Assembly: GCF_902498745.1 (NCBI RefSeq)
Contig: NZ_LR701479.1
Location: 190,292 to 254,291 of the forward strand
Source: Erythrobacter sp. EC-HK427
GTDB lineage: Bacteria > Pseudomonadota > Alphaproteobacteria > Sphingomonadales > Sphingomonadaceae
Direction: 5' to 3'
DNA length: 64,000 nt
The notes beneath the pieces are model-generated. The model saw only the letters and a program-made list of their open reading frames with translations. It made no database searches and had not been told where the DNA came from. Position numbers and translations under genes: made by a program. Numbering within the stretch: position 1 is the first letter of the stretch; the number at the start of each line of letters is the position of its first letter. Below, piece after piece: positions 44,787-54,554 of the stretch.

Positions 44787-47366
44787 TCAGCTGACAACCA
44801 TCTCCAGCGCGCCCTCGCCTTCGTCAATCCGGACGGTGGAGCCATCGGGCACTTCGCCTGCCAGCAGCTTTTCAGCGAGCGGGTCTTGCAGATAACGCTG
44901 CACCGCGCGCTTCAGCGGCCTTGCGCCATACACCGGATCATAGCCGACGCGGCCCAGCCACTTTTTTGCGCCCTCGGTCAGGTCGAGCACGATCTTGCGG
45001 TCTTTCAGCAGCTTCTGCACCCGCGCCACCTGGATATCGACGATGGGGGCCATGTGCTCCTGCGCCAGCCGGTGGAACAGCACGATCTCGTCCAGCCGGT
45101 TGAGGAATTCGGGGCGGAAATGGCCGCGCACCACTTCCATCACCTGATCCTCCACCTCCTCCACCTTCTGCTCCGCACCGAGGCTGGACAGATACTGGCT
45201 GCCCAGATTGCTGGTGAGGATAATCAGCGTGTTGGCAAAATTGACCTCGCGCCCCTGCCCGTCGGTCAGGCGGCCATCGTCGAGCACTTGCAGCAGCACA
45301 TTGAAGACATCGGGATGCGCCTTCTCGACCTCGTCGAACAGCACGACCTGATAGGGCCGCCGCCGCACGGCTTCGGTCAGCACGCCGCCTTCGTCATAGC
45401 CGACATAGCCGGGAGGCGCGCCGATCAGCCGGGCGACTGCGTGCTTCTCCATGAATTCGCTCATGTCGATGCGCACCATCGCGTTGTCGTCGTCAAACAG
45501 GAAGGCGGCGAGCGCCTTGGTCAGCTCGGTTTTGCCGACGCCCGTCGGCCCAAGGAAGAGGAAACTGCCCATCGGCCGCCCCGGATCCTGCAAGCCTGCC
45601 CGCGCGCGGCGCACGGCTTTGGACACAGCGGTAATCGCCTTTTCCTGCCCGATCACCCGCTTGCCCAGCGCCTCTTCCATCTGGAGCAGCTTTTCGCGCT
45701 CGCCTTCCATCATCTTGTCGATGGGGATGCCCGTCCACCGGCTGACGACGGAGGCGATATCATCCTCGGTCACCTCTTCCTTGAGCAGCGCATTCTCGGT
45801 GTGCGAGCCGGCTTCGGCCAGCTGCTTTTCAAGCGCCGGAATGGTGCCGTATTGCAGCTCGCCCGCCTTGGCGAGATCGCCACTGCGCTGCGCCTGGTCG
45901 AGTTCGATCCGCGCGGCATCAAGGTCTTCCTTGATTTTCGCCTCGGCGTGGATCTTGTCGCGCTCGTTCTGCCAGCGGGTGGTGAGTTCTGACGATTGCT
46001 GCTCCAGATTGGCGAGCTCTTCGCGCAAGGCAACAAGCCGTTCCTTCGATGCCGTATCGCTTTCCTTGGTAAGCGAATGCTCCTCGATCTTGAGCTGGAT
46101 AATCCGCCGGTCGAGATTCTCGATCTCCTCGGGCTTCGATTCCACTTCCATGCGGATACGGCTGGCGGCTTCGTCCATCAGGTCGATCGCCTTGTCGGGC
46201 AGGAAACGGTCGGTGATGTAGCGTTCGGACAATTTGGCCGCTGCAACAATCGCGCCATCGGTAATCCGCACGCCGTGATGCAGTTCGTATTTTTCCTTGA
46301 TGCCGCGCAGGATCGAAATCGTATCCTCGACGCTCGGCTCGTCGACATAGACCGGCTGGAAACGCCGCTGGAGCGCCGCGTCCTTCTCGACATATTTCTG
46401 GTACTCGTCGAGCGTGGTTGCACCAATTGTGTGCAGCTCACCGCGCGCTAATGCGGGTTTCAGGAGGTTGGACGCATCCATGCTTCCCTCGGACGCGCCC
46501 GCGCCGATGAGGGTGTGCATTTCATCAATGAAAAGAATGATTTCGCCGTCCGCACCCTTCACCTCGTCGAGCACGGATTTGAGCCGCTCTTCAAATTCGC
46601 CGCGATATTTCGCGCCCGCGATCATCGAGCCGAGATCGAGCGCCATCAGGCGGCGATCCTTCAGGCTGTCGGGCACGTCGCCATTGGCGATGCGCAGCGC
46701 AAGTCCCTCTGCAATCGCGGTTTTTCCGGTGCCGGGTTCGCCGATCACCACCGGATTGTTCTTCGTCCGCCGGGCGAGAATCTGGATGACGCGACGGATT
46801 TCCTCGTCCCGCCCGATCACCGGATCCAGCTTCCCGTCCCGCGCTGCCTGCGTCAAATCGCGGGCATATTTCTTCATCGCGTCATAGGTCGCCTCGGCAT
46901 TGGCGCTGTCGGCATTCTTGCCCTTGCGCAGCTCCTCGATAGCCGTGTTGAGCGCCTGCGGAGTGATCCCCGCATCGGCGAGTGCCTTGCCAGCCTTGGT
47001 CTCCTTAGCCAGCGCGAAAGCGAGCAACAGGCGTTCGACGGTGACGTAGGAATCGCCCGCCTTGTCCGCCACTTGCTCGGCGCTATCGAGCAGCCGCACC
47101 GAATCATTGTCGAGCCCCGGCGTCGCCTGCGCGCCCGTTCCGCTGACTGCAGGCACCTTGGCAAGCAGCGCGTCAACCTGCTGCACCGCCACACCCGGAT
47201 TGCCGCCCGCGCGCTGGATCAGCGCGGCGGCCATGCCTTCTGAGTCCTCCAGCAGAGCCTTCAGAATATGCTCGGGCGAAATGCGCTGGTGCGACATCCG
47301 GATCGCCACGGTCTGCGCGCTTTGCAGGAAGCCCTTGGCGCGGTCGGTGAATTTTTCGAGATTCAT
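44787..47366 (-). CDS. clpB: ATP-dependent disaggregase ClpB
   Basis: The protein has 859 residues starting [18 protein letters not shown]. An N-domain is followed by AAA domain 1 (Walker [14 protein letters not shown]), a coiled-coil middle domain (residues about 400-530, rich in Glu/Leu/Gln) and AAA domain 2 ([32 protein letters not shown]). ClpB rescues aggregated proteins with DnaK. It is heat-inducible in most bacteria, and an RpoH-type promoter is visible upstream. Confidence 0.97.
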   Translation of the reverse strand: MNLEKFTDRAKGFLQSAQTVAIRMSHQRISPEHILKALLEDSEGMAAALIQRAGGNPGVAVQQVDALLAKVPAVSGTGAQATPGLDNDSVRLLDSAEQVADKAGDSYVTVERLLLAFALAKETKAGKALADAGITPQALNTAIEELRKGKNADSANAEATYDAMKKYARDLTQAARDGKLDPVIGRDEEIRRVIQILARRTKNNPVVIGEPGTGKTAIAEGLALRIANGDVPDSLKDRRLMALDLGSMIAGAKYRGEFEERLKSVLDEVKGADGEIILFIDEMHTLIGAGASEGSMDASNLLKPALARGELHTIGATTLDEYQKYVEKDAALQRRFQPVYVDEPSVEDTISILRGIKEKYELHHGVRITDGAIVAAAKLSERYITDRFLPDKAIDLMDEAASRIRMEVESKPEEIENLDRRIIQLKIEEHSLTKESDTASKERLVALREELANLEQQSSELTTRWQNERDKIHAEAKIKEDLDAARIELDQAQRSGDLAKAGELQYGTIPALEKQLAEAGSHTENALLKEEVTEDDIASVVSRWTGIPIDKMMEGEREKLLQMEEALGKRVIGQEKAITAVSKAVRRARAGLQDPGRPMGSFLFLGPTGVGKTELTKALAAFLFDDDNAMVRIDMSEFMEKHAVARLIGAPPGYVGYDEGGVLTEAVRRRPYQVVLFDEVEKAHPDVFNVLLQVLDDGRLTDGQGREVNFANTLIILTSNLGSQYLSSLGAEQKVEEVEDQVMEVVRGHFRPEFLNRLDEIVLFHRLAQEHMAPIVDIQVARVQKLLKDRKIVLDLTEGAKKWLGRVGYDPVYGARPLKRAVQRYLQDPLAEKLLAGEVPDGSTVRIDEGEGALEMVVS

Positions 47367-47397
47367 GTGCGTGTTGTCCCCTCTCGGAATTACCCTC

Positions 47398-47428
47398 GAC
47401 ACATAGTGTTGCACTTACGCAACACAAG
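47398..47428 (-). promoter_or_regulatory. clpB: RpoH-type heat-shock promoter of clpB
   Basis: On the minus strand, CTTG (47428-47425) is followed after about 17-18 bases by ACTATGT, close to the alphaproteobacterial RpoH consensus (CTTG then CyTATnT). The spacer contains the palindrome GTGTTGC-N6-GCAACAC. The promoter lies about 32 bases before the clpB ATG at 47366. The call rests on motif reading, without a scored matrix. Confidence 0.6.
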
Positions 47429-47480
47429 GGGCGTTGGCCCGCATTTTTCGATCATTGGTCGAAAATATTGCCATTGCAAC

Positions 47481-47504
47481 CACGCGCAAAGCCGGTTGCG
47501 CGTG
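47481..47504. promoter_or_regulatory. Palindrome upstream of the M16 peptidase gene
   Basis: CACGCGCAA (47481-47489) and TTGCGCGTG (47496-47504) are a perfect 9-bp inverted repeat with a 6-base gap. It sits 44 bases before the peptidase ATG. AAAGCCG/CGGCTTT (47488-47514) makes a second nested pairing. Operator or mRNA-structure function is uncertain. Confidence 0.4.
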
Positions 47505-47547
47505 AAACGGCTTTCCCTGTGCAATGATCGTGCTAACAGTCGCGCCC

Positions 47548-50442
47548 ATGAGACTCCGCACCACGCTCCGCTCGCTCCTTCCCGCAACCGCTGCTTTGGC
47601 CCTGATCGGCTGTGCCACTGTCGAAGCGCCGCCCGTCGCCGTCTCCGATCCGGTGGTGGCCGAGCCTGCAGCGGAGCCCGAAGTTGAACCTGCCAGCCTC
47701 GAAGCGATTATCGCCGATTTCCAGGTTCCGTATGAAACCTTCACGCTGGAAAACGGCCTGCAAGTGGTGGTGCATACTGACCGTAAGGCGCCCATTGTCG
47801 GCGTCACGACCTACTACCGCGTGGGATCCAAGCACGAACCGCGCGGGCGCACCGGATTTGCGCACCTCTTCGAGCATCTGATGTTCGGCGGCAGCGAAAA
47901 TGTGGAGAATTTCGACATTCCGCTGGAAGCGGCAGGCTCCACCAGCACCAATGGCTCCACCTGGTATGACCGCACCAATTATGTCGAAGTCGTGCCGACC
48001 GGCGCGCTCGATCTGGCGCTGATGATGGAAAGCGACCGTATGGGCTATCTGCTCGGTGCGGTGACGCAAGAGAAGCTCGATAACCAGCGCGGCGTGGTGC
48101 AGAACGAAAAGCGGCAGGGCGATAACAGCCCCTATGGCCTTGATGATTACGTCATCAATGAAGAACTGCTGCCCGTCGGCCACCCCTATCGCCACTCGAC
48201 GATCGGTTCGATGGCCGATCTGTCCGCCGCTTCGCTGGAAGACGTGCAGAGCTGGTTCCGTGACAATTACGGGCCGAACAATGTCGTCCTCGCGCTGACT
48301 GGCGATATCGATGCGGCCACCGCGCGCCCGATGGTCGAACGCTGGTTCGGCGATATCGAACGCGGGCCCGATGTCGTGACGCCAGAGGCCGGGCCGGTCA
48401 CGCTGGCCGCACCGATTGTCCGCGAGATCACCGATCAGGTGCCGCTGACCCGCGTCTATCAGGCGTGGACGGGCCCCGGCATGGAACACCCCGATGCCGT
48501 GCCGCTGCAAATCGGGATGTCGATCCTTGGCGGACTGAATTCCTCGCGGCTCGATAACAGCATGGTGCGCGGCGAAGAGCTGGCGACCAGCGTTTTTGCC
48601 TATTCGCAGCAGCACGAACAGCTTTCCTTCCTGCAAGCGCAGGTCGATGTGGCAAGCGGCGTTTCGCGCGAGGCAGCGCAGGCCGCGCTCGAAGCGGAAA
48701 TCACCCGCATGATCGCCGAAGGGCCGACGCAGGAGGAAATCAACCGCGCGGTCACGCAGATCGCGGCAGGCGCCATCGGTTCGCAGCAGCGCGTGGGCAA
48801 CTTCGGCGGCAAGGGCGAAATGCTTGCCGAAGGACTGCTTTACACGGGCAACCCCGGCTTCTTCATCGGTGAACTGCAACGCATGGCGATGCTGACGCCC
48901 GAAGACGTGCGCGCGGCGATGGAACGCTGGCTGACCCGCCCCTCCATGACGCTGGTGGTCAGCCCGGGTGAGCGCACGCTCGACGGTGCACTGCTCGGCG
49001 GCTGGGGCGACGAGGCGACGACGCCCGCGCCCGAACCCGATGCCGGCAGCGCCGTCGCGGTCGCCCGCACCGGCCCCGAACGCGCTCTGCCCGCACCCGA
49101 ACCGGTGGGCGCGCTGACTTTCCCCAATGTCGAGCGCGCCACGCTGTCGAACGGCATCGAAGTGGTGCTGGCGCGGCGCGAGGCCGTACCCCAAGTCTCG
49201 CTGGCGATGATTTTCGAAGCGGGCTCGGTCGCCGATCCCATCGGGCAGGCGGGCGTGCACGAAACCATGGTCGATCTGCTGGTCGAAGGCACGACCAGCC
49301 GCAGCGCGCTGCAAATCGCGCAGGAACAAGAGGCGCTCGGCGCTTTCCTTGGTGCCGGTGCCGGAGCGGAAACGACCACTGTGTCGCTCACCGCGCTCAC
49401 CGCCAATCTGCGCCCCTCGCTGGCGCTGATGGCCGATGTGGTGCGCAACCCCGCATTCGCCGAGGGCGATGTCGAGCGGGTTAAGAACCAGCGGATCGCC
49501 GGTATCGAGCAGCAGCTTGCCAATCCCGGCGGGCTCGCCTCGCGGGCCTTCCTGCAGCAGGTCTATGGCCCCGCCCATCCCTATGCCTTCGCCTCGACGG
49601 CTGGCGATGCGGACGTGGTCGCGGCGCTGACTCCGGCTGACCTTGCGGCTGAACACGCCGAATGGTTCCGCCCCGATCTCGCCACCATCACCGTGGTCGG
49701 CGATGTCAGCATGGCCGAGCTCACCAGCGCGCTCGAAGGGGTGTTCGGTGATTGGGAAGCACCCGCCAACGCGCCCTCGCCGCGCAATATCGACGCGCCG
49801 GTTCCGGCCCCCGCCACCCGTCTGGTGGTGGTAAACCGGCCCAACTCGCCTTCCAGCTATCTCGTGCTCGGTCGCCTGACGCCGTTCCGCGGCCAGCCCG
49901 AGGGCTTCGAGACGATCGAACTGGCGAACGAAGTGATGGGCGGCGGTTTCCTCTCGCGGCTCAACACCGATCTGCGCGAAACGCGCGGCTGGACCTACGG
50001 CATCAGCAGCTTCATCGCGACCGCCGAAGGGCCGCGCCGCTATCAGGTGCAAACGCAGGTGCAGGCAGACCGCACGGCGGATTCGATCCGCGTCATCCTT
50101 GACCAGATGGCCGCTTTCCCCGCCACCCGCCCCGTCGATGCGGTGGAATTCCAGCGCGTGACCGATGGCAATATCCGCAACCTGCCCAACCGTTTCGAAA
50201 CCAACAGCCAGGTGCTGGGTGCGCTTGTTTCCAACATCCTGCTGGGCCGCGATCTGCGTTACCAGTTGAGCCTGCCCGACATTTACCGCGCGGTGGATGC
50301 CGATGCGATCAATGCGGCCGCGGCCACCTATCTCCAGCCCGATGATTTCGTGATCGTGGTGGTGGGTGACCGCGCGACCATCGATCCGCAGCTGGAGACG
50401 CTGGGCATGGATATCACCTATATCGACGCCGAAGACCTGTAA
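47548..50442 (+). CDS. M16 family zinc peptidase, double-domain lipoprotein
   Basis: This protein has about 964 residues with a lipoprotein signal ending LIGC. It contains two fused pitrilysin-like halves. The first has the inverted zinc motif HLFEH at about residues 106-110. The second repeats the fold but has HETMVD in place of HxxEH, so it should be inactive, as in other one-chain M16 pairs. It probably cleaves peptides in the periplasm. A Pro/Ala/Glu-rich linker joins the halves (about residue 500). The upstream ATG at 47524 is possible but would weaken the signal peptide. Confidence 0.9.
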   Translation: MRLRTTLRSLLPATAALALIGCATVEAPPVAVSDPVVAEPAAEPEVEPASLEAIIADFQVPYETFTLENGLQVVVHTDRKAPIVGVTTYYRVGSKHEPRGRTGFAHLFEHLMFGGSENVENFDIPLEAAGSTSTNGSTWYDRTNYVEVVPTGALDLALMMESDRMGYLLGAVTQEKLDNQRGVVQNEKRQGDNSPYGLDDYVINEELLPVGHPYRHSTIGSMADLSAASLEDVQSWFRDNYGPNNVVLALTGDIDAATARPMVERWFGDIERGPDVVTPEAGPVTLAAPIVREITDQVPLTRVYQAWTGPGMEHPDAVPLQIGMSILGGLNSSRLDNSMVRGEELATSVFAYSQQHEQLSFLQAQVDVASGVSREAAQAALEAEITRMIAEGPTQEEINRAVTQIAAGAIGSQQRVGNFGGKGEMLAEGLLYTGNPGFFIGELQRMAMLTPEDVRAAMERWLTRPSMTLVVSPGERTLDGALLGGWGDEATTPAPEPDAGSAVAVARTGPERALPAPEPVGALTFPNVERATLSNGIEVVLARREAVPQVSLAMIFEAGSVADPIGQAGVHETMVDLLVEGTTSRSALQIAQEQEALGAFLGAGAGAETTTVSLTALTANLRPSLALMADVVRNPAFAEGDVERVKNQRIAGIEQQLANPGGLASRAFLQQVYGPAHPYAFASTAGDADVVAALTPADLAAEHAEWFRPDLATITVVGDVSMAELTSALEGVFGDWEAPANAPSPRNIDAPVPAPATRLVVVNRPNSPSSYLVLGRLTPFRGQPEGFETIELANEVMGGGFLSRLNTDLRETRGWTYGISSFIATAEGPRRYQVQTQVQADRTADSIRVILDQMAAFPATRPVDAVEFQRVTDGNIRNLPNRFETNSQVLGALVSNILLGRDLRYQLSLPDIYRAVDADAINAAAATYLQPDDFVIVVVGDRATIDPQLETLGMDITYIDAEDL

Positions 50443-50478
50443 CAGCGCGGCGCGCACAGTCATTTTCAGGAGAGAGTT

Positions 50479-50787
50479 ATGAGCACCGTTGGCGGCACCT
50501 ATGATTTCGTCGTGAACACCCCCATGGGCGAACAGACCGGCGAAATCACCATCGTTCCCAACGATGACGGAACCGGCTTTAACGGTTCGCTCACCGGCAC
50601 GCTGGGGCAAATGGACATCCGCGACGGCACGATCAGCGGGGATACGCTGAACTGGAAGATGAAAATGAATATGCCGCTGCCGATGACGCTCGATTGTGAA
50701 GCCACCGTTGCTGGTGACGATGTAAAGGGCACTATCGATGCGGGTATGCTCGGCAAAATGGCGCTGACCGCAACGCGCAAGGCCTGA
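50479..50787 (+). CDS. Small conserved-looking beta-rich protein
   Basis: The 102-residue protein has alternating hydrophobic and polar residues typical of beta-strands, including NTPMGEQTGEITIV, LTGTLGQMDIRDG and CEATVAGDDVKG. No signal peptide or membrane helix is seen. AGGAGAGA lies before the ATG, and the gene follows the M16 peptidase by 36 bases. It may be a lipocalin-like or ligand-binding fold, but I do not recognise a named family. Confidence 0.65.
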   Translation: MSTVGGTYDFVVNTPMGEQTGEITIVPNDDGTGFNGSLTGTLGQMDIRDGTISGDTLNWKMKMNMPLPMTLDCEATVAGDDVKGTIDAGMLGKMALTATRKA

Positions 50788-50810
50788 TCCCAGAAGCGCG
50801 GCACCGGACG

Positions 50811-51998
50811 GTGACCGCTCCTCCGCCCATCACCATTTCGCTGCCCGGACTGTTCGGCAAATTCCTGCGCTTTGGCGCGCTCGCTTTTGGCGGGCCGGTC
50901 GCGCAGATTGCCATGGTGCGCGAGGAACTGGTTGACCGGCTGGGCTGGATTTCCTCCGACCGCTTCAATCGCCTGCTCGCGGTGATGCAGGCGCTGCCTG
51001 GCCCCGAAGCGCACGAATTGTGCGTGCATATGGGCATCGTGGCGCGCGGGAGGCTGGGCGGGCTTCTGGCAGGCCTTGGCTTCATGTTGCCCGGCTTTCT
51101 GCTGATGCTCGCCTGCGGCTGGGCCTATATGCGCTTTGTCGCGGGCAATGCCGATCTGGTGACGCTGCTGACTGGCGTACAGATTGCGGTGCTGGCGATC
51201 ATCCTGCGGGCGATCCACAAGATCGGCGGCCACATCCTGACCAATGCAGATCTGTGGGGGATCGGCCTTGTCGCGCTGGTCGCGACGGTGGCAGGCGTTC
51301 CGTTCTGGATTACCCTCGCGGTCGCTGGCCTCGCCTATGCGGCCAATCTGCCGAGGGGCGCTGCGCCGATCATCCTCGCACTGGTTTCGCTCGCCGCCTG
51401 CGCGCTGCTGCCTGCCTCGCCCGATACCGGCATCGTGCAGACGATGGCGACCGGTGCCGCCGCGCCGCTCGCATTGTTTCTGGCGGGGCTCAAGGGCGGG
51501 CTGCTCACCTTTGGCGGGGCCTATACCGCCATCCCCTATGTCCGCGCCGATACGGTCGGGCGCGGGTGGCTCGACGATGCACAATTTCTCGACGGGGTGG
51601 CGATTGCCAATGCCCTGCCCGCGCCGCTGGTCATTTTCGCCACCTTTACCGGCTATGTCGCAGGCGGTTTTGCTGGTGCGCTGGCGATCACCGCCGGGAT
51701 GTTCCTGCCTGCCTTTGCCTTCTCGATGCTGTTCTTCGAGCGGATGGAGGCGCTGCTCACCCAGCCGCGGCTGCACAGCCTGCTCGACGGCGTGGCGGCG
51801 GCGGCAGTCGGCGTGATCGGCGCGACTTTGGTGGATCTCGCCTTGGTGTTGCACGAGCGCATGACAGCGTCGTTGGTCGGCGGAGCGATGTTCCTGGCGG
51901 TGCTGGCGGGCGCCTACCGGCTGAAAGGCGCATGGGTTGCCCCAGCACTGATCGGAGCGGGCGCGATGGCGGGGCTTTTGCTGGGCGGCAATTTGTAG
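50811..51998 (+). CDS. chrA: Chromate transporter family protein (ChrA)
   Basis: The 395-residue protein is a two-domain long-chain CHR transporter. Each half begins with its signature: GALAFGGPVAQIAMVREELV and GGLLTFGGAYTAIPYVRAD. About ten membrane helices alternate with short loops. The family exports chromate in resistant bacteria, but many members carry other anions, so the substrate is inferred. Starts at GTG 50811. The ABC1 kinase gene follows 81 bases later. Confidence 0.88.
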   Translation: MTAPPPITISLPGLFGKFLRFGALAFGGPVAQIAMVREELVDRLGWISSDRFNRLLAVMQALPGPEAHELCVHMGIVARGRLGGLLAGLGFMLPGFLLMLACGWAYMRFVAGNADLVTLLTGVQIAVLAIILRAIHKIGGHILTNADLWGIGLVALVATVAGVPFWITLAVAGLAYAANLPRGAAPIILALVSLAACALLPASPDTGIVQTMATGAAAPLALFLAGLKGGLLTFGGAYTAIPYVRADTVGRGWLDDAQFLDGVAIANALPAPLVIFATFTGYVAGGFAGALAITAGMFLPAFAFSMLFFERMEALLTQPRLHSLLDGVAAAAVGVIGATLVDLALVLHERMTASLVGGAMFLAVLAGAYRLKGAWVAPALIGAGAMAGLLLGGNL

Positions 51999-52079
51999 GC
52001 TGCAACTGTCGGGAGAATACGGGAACCAGCAGGGCACCTCGTTCCTTCTGTCTGCACTGCCCACGAGAAAGCCCCCGCC

Positions 52080-53432
52080 ATGGATGACGACGCCCCCGAC
52101 AATTACCGCAGCCGAGCGGTGCCCAGCAGCCGTGCCGCGCGGCTCGGCGCGTTCGGGCGACTGGCGGGCGGCGTTGCGGGCGGTGTGCTGGCTGAAGGTG
52201 CACGGCGGTTGGCGCGCGGCGAGCGTCCGCGTCTGCGCGATGCGATGCTCACCCCTGCCAATGCAGCGCGGCTGGCGGATCGCCTGTCGCACCTGCGCGG
52301 TGCGGCGATGAAGATGGGGCAGATGATCAGCATGGATGCGGGCGATATGCTGCCGCCCGAGCTCGCCCAGATTATCGCCCGCGTTCGCGAGCAAGCCGAC
52401 CGGATGCCGCCGAACCAGCTGCGCGACGTGCTCGATGCCGAATGGGGCAAAGGCTGGCTCGCCCGTTTCAAGCACTTCAACCCGCGCCCGATTGCCGCCG
52501 CCTCCATCGGCCAGGTGCACAAGGCGACGACCAAGGACGGGCGCGATCTGGCGATCAAGGTGCAATATCCCGGCGTCAAGGAAAGCATTGATGCCGATGT
52601 CGACAATGTCGCCACCTTGCTGCGCGTCTCCAGACTGCTGCCCGCCGAACTCGACATGAGCGTGCTGTTGGAAGAGGCGAAGCGGCAATTGCACGAAGAA
52701 GCCGACTATGTGCGCGAGGGCGAGCAAATGATGCTCTACCGGCAGCGGCTGTCGGGCGAGGATGGCTTCGTGGTCCCCGCCATGGCGGAGGAATTTTCGA
52801 CCGGGCGGGTGCTCGCCATGGACTTCATCCCCGGTCGACCGGTGGAGGAAGCGGAATCCGCCGCGCAGGACGAACGCGACCGCATCGCCCGCACCATCAT
52901 CGCGCTGGTGCTGCGCGAAATGTTCGAGTTCGGCGTGATGCAGACCGATCCCAATTTCGCCAATTATCGCTATCAGCCCGATACCGGCAAACTGGTGCTG
53001 CTCGATTTTGGCGCAACCCGCGTGGTCGATCCGGCGGTGGTGCAAAGCTATCGCGGCTTGCTGGTGGCGGGCCTTGCGCAAGACCGCGATGCCGTGCGCG
53101 CCGCCGCGCTGGAGGCGGGCTTTATCAGCAATGCCATGCTCGCCTCGCAAGGCGCGCGGTTTGACCGGATCGCCGACATCATCATCACCGAACTCAACCG
53201 CCCCGGCCCGTTCGATTTCGGCGACCGCGCTTTTGTCTCCGTCATCCGGGACGAAGGCATGGCCATCGCCGAAGACCGCAGCGCGTGGCACATCCCGCCG
53301 GTGGAAACGCTCTTCGTCCAGCGCAAGATCAGCGGCACCGCGCTGCTTTGCGCACGGCTGAAGGCGAAGGTGGAAGTGCGCGAATTGTTGCGGCCTTACG
53401 TGGCGGGCGGAGTGGAGAGTGAGGCGGCCTAA
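52080..53432 (+). CDS. ABC1/UbiB-family atypical kinase
   Basis: The 450-residue protein carries the ABC1 motifs in order: KMGQMISMDAGDMLPPELA (KxGQ), AAASIGQVHKA, LAIKVQYPGV, HEEADYVREG and QTDPNFANYRY (metal site), then LLDFGATR. Family members support ubiquinone or lipid biosynthesis or act as atypical kinases. It is probably not the ubiB of the ubi operon, since no ubi genes are near and the C-terminal membrane helices of UbiB are absent. It overlaps trmL convergently by four bases. Confidence 0.88.
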   Translation: MDDDAPDNYRSRAVPSSRAARLGAFGRLAGGVAGGVLAEGARRLARGERPRLRDAMLTPANAARLADRLSHLRGAAMKMGQMISMDAGDMLPPELAQIIARVREQADRMPPNQLRDVLDAEWGKGWLARFKHFNPRPIAAASIGQVHKATTKDGRDLAIKVQYPGVKESIDADVDNVATLLRVSRLLPAELDMSVLLEEAKRQLHEEADYVREGEQMMLYRQRLSGEDGFVVPAMAEEFSTGRVLAMDFIPGRPVEEAESAAQDERDRIARTIIALVLREMFEFGVMQTDPNFANYRYQPDTGKLVLLDFGATRVVDPAVVQSYRGLLVAGLAQDRDAVRAAALEAGFISNAMLASQGARFDRIADIIITELNRPGPFDFGDRAFVSVIRDEGMAIAEDRSAWHIPPVETLFVQRKISGTALLCARLKAKVEVRELLRPYVAGGVESEAA

Positions 53433-53884
53433 ATCTTCCCCCGCAGCGCCTGATACGCCGCCGCTGTCACCGTGTTCGCCAGATTGAGCGAGCGGATGTG
53501 TTCCGACCGCATCGGCAGGTGGAACAGCCGGCCCGGATGCCGCTCGATAATCGCGCGCGGAATGCCCTTCGTCTCTTGCCCGAACACCAGCAGCGCATCA
53601 TCGGGATAGTCTGGTTCGTAAAAACTGGTGCTACCGAATTCCTCGAAAAGGAACAGCTGGCCTTCGCGCGGTTGCCGCTCCGCGAGGAACGCCTCCCATG
53701 AAGCAAACTCCGCCAGCCGCACATGGGTCCAGTAATCCAGCCCCGACCGCTTCACCCTCTTGTCGGTAATGGTGAAGCCCAGCGGATGGATCAGCACCAG
53801 CTCCATATCCAGCGCCACGCAGGTGCGCCCGACCGCGCCAGTGTTGCCGGGAATCTCCGGCTGGATAAGGACGATAGAGGTCAT
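53429..53884 (-). CDS. trmL: tRNA (cytidine(34)-2'-O)-methyltransferase
   Basis: The 151-residue protein is a minimal SPOUT methyltransferase: IPGNTGAVGRTCVALDMELVLIHPLGF, LLVFGQETKGIPRAI and SLNLANTVTAAAYQAL, which form the knotted SAM site. It methylates the wobble base of some tRNA-Leu. The small size with no extra RNA-binding domain is normal for TrmL. Converges with the ABC1 kinase gene. Confidence 0.94.
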   Translation of the reverse strand: MTSIVLIQPEIPGNTGAVGRTCVALDMELVLIHPLGFTITDKRVKRSGLDYWTHVRLAEFASWEAFLAERQPREGQLFLFEEFGSTSFYEPDYPDDALLVFGQETKGIPRAIIERHPGRLFHLPMRSEHIRSLNLANTVTAAAYQALRGKI

Positions 53885-53924
53885 GGCGGACGTGCCTTAC
53901 CGCCGCCACGCCATGATGCCAGCC

Positions 53925-54440
53925 TTACTTCGCCTTGTAGCCGAAGCGCGCTTCCCACTCTGCCAGATTACCGGCGGCGAGCAGTTTCGCCTGTTCGACC
54001 CATTCATCGCGGGTGATGCGGCCCTTGAAGCTGCCGAGATGCGCATCGACTTCGGCGACTTCGCGCTCGCCCCATTCGGCGATCTGGTCAAACCGGCGCA
54101 CGCCGAAGCTGTTGCACAGCGCGCAGAGTTTGGGGCCGATGCCGTTGATCTTGGTGAGATCATCATCTTCGCCCACTGCAGCGGCGATATTGGGCGCAGC
54201 CATGGCGGCGGCGACGGGTGCCGCAGCGGCCATCGGCTCTGATGCCGGAGCCTCAACCGTCTCTGGTTCGGCTACGGGTTCGGGCGCAGGCGCAGGCTCG
54301 GGAGCCGGTGCCGGAGCAGCCGCAGGTTCAGCCGCGCCAGTCACGCGCTGCATGTGCGCCCAGATCCACCAGCCGGTGGCAAACCCGATGGCAATCGCCA
54401 GCAGGAAACGGATCGGATTGTCAAAAATCAGTTCAAACAT
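53925..54440 (-). CDS. Membrane-anchored helix-hairpin-helix protein
   Basis: The 171-residue protein has an N-terminal membrane helix (FLLAIAIGFATGWWIW) and a long Pro/Ala/Glu linker. A C-terminal helix-hairpin-helix domain follows (LTKINGIGPKLCALCNSFGVRRFDQIAEW), resembling small domains seen in NADH dehydrogenase accessory or L21-fused proteins. The binding partner is unknown. The 29-residue peptide upstream shares the G-x-x-x-G-W-x-I-W pattern with its membrane helix. Confidence 0.82.
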   Translation of the reverse strand: MFELIFDNPIRFLLAIAIGFATGWWIWAHMQRVTGAAEPAAAPAPAPEPAPAPEPVAEPETVEAPASEPMAAAAPVAAAMAAPNIAAAVGEDDDLTKINGIGPKLCALCNSFGVRRFDQIAEWGEREVAEVDAHLGSFKGRITRDEWVEQAKLLAAGNLAEWEARFGYKAK

Positions 54441-54462
54441 CGCGTCATCCTTCCCGTGCGGG

Positions 54463-54552
54463 TTACTTCTGGCCCCAGATCAGCCAGGCAATGCCAAGGC
54501 CAAGCAGGAAGGCGATGATGAGCAGGAGCCAGCTTTCCATAAGCAGCGGCAT
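54463..54552 (-). CDS. 29-residue single-helix membrane peptide
   Basis: The reading frame MPLLMESWLLLIIAFLLG continues to end in WLIWGQK. Nearly the whole peptide is one hydrophobic helix with tryptophans at both ends. Its ribosome-binding site GAGGGAG sits seven bases before the ATG and overlaps the stop region of the OmpA-family gene. It lies between the OmpA-family gene and the helix-hairpin-helix gene on the same strand, so the three may form one transcript. Such small membrane proteins are often missed by gene callers. The function is unknown. Confidence 0.65.
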   Translation of the reverse strand: MPLLMESWLLLIIAFLLGLGIAWLIWGQK

Positions 54553-54554
54553 GA

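Noticed and set aside
47533-50610. A minus-strand open frame of about 1,000 codons opposite the M16 peptidase
   Set aside because: Its composition is low-complexity and no motif is seen; the plus-strand peptidase has a signal peptide, a zinc motif and two clear domains.
50499-53291. A minus-strand open frame of about 930 codons covering chrA and the ABC1 kinase gene
   Set aside because: It spans two genes with clear family motifs on the other strand and has the residue mix of an antisense frame in high-GC DNA.
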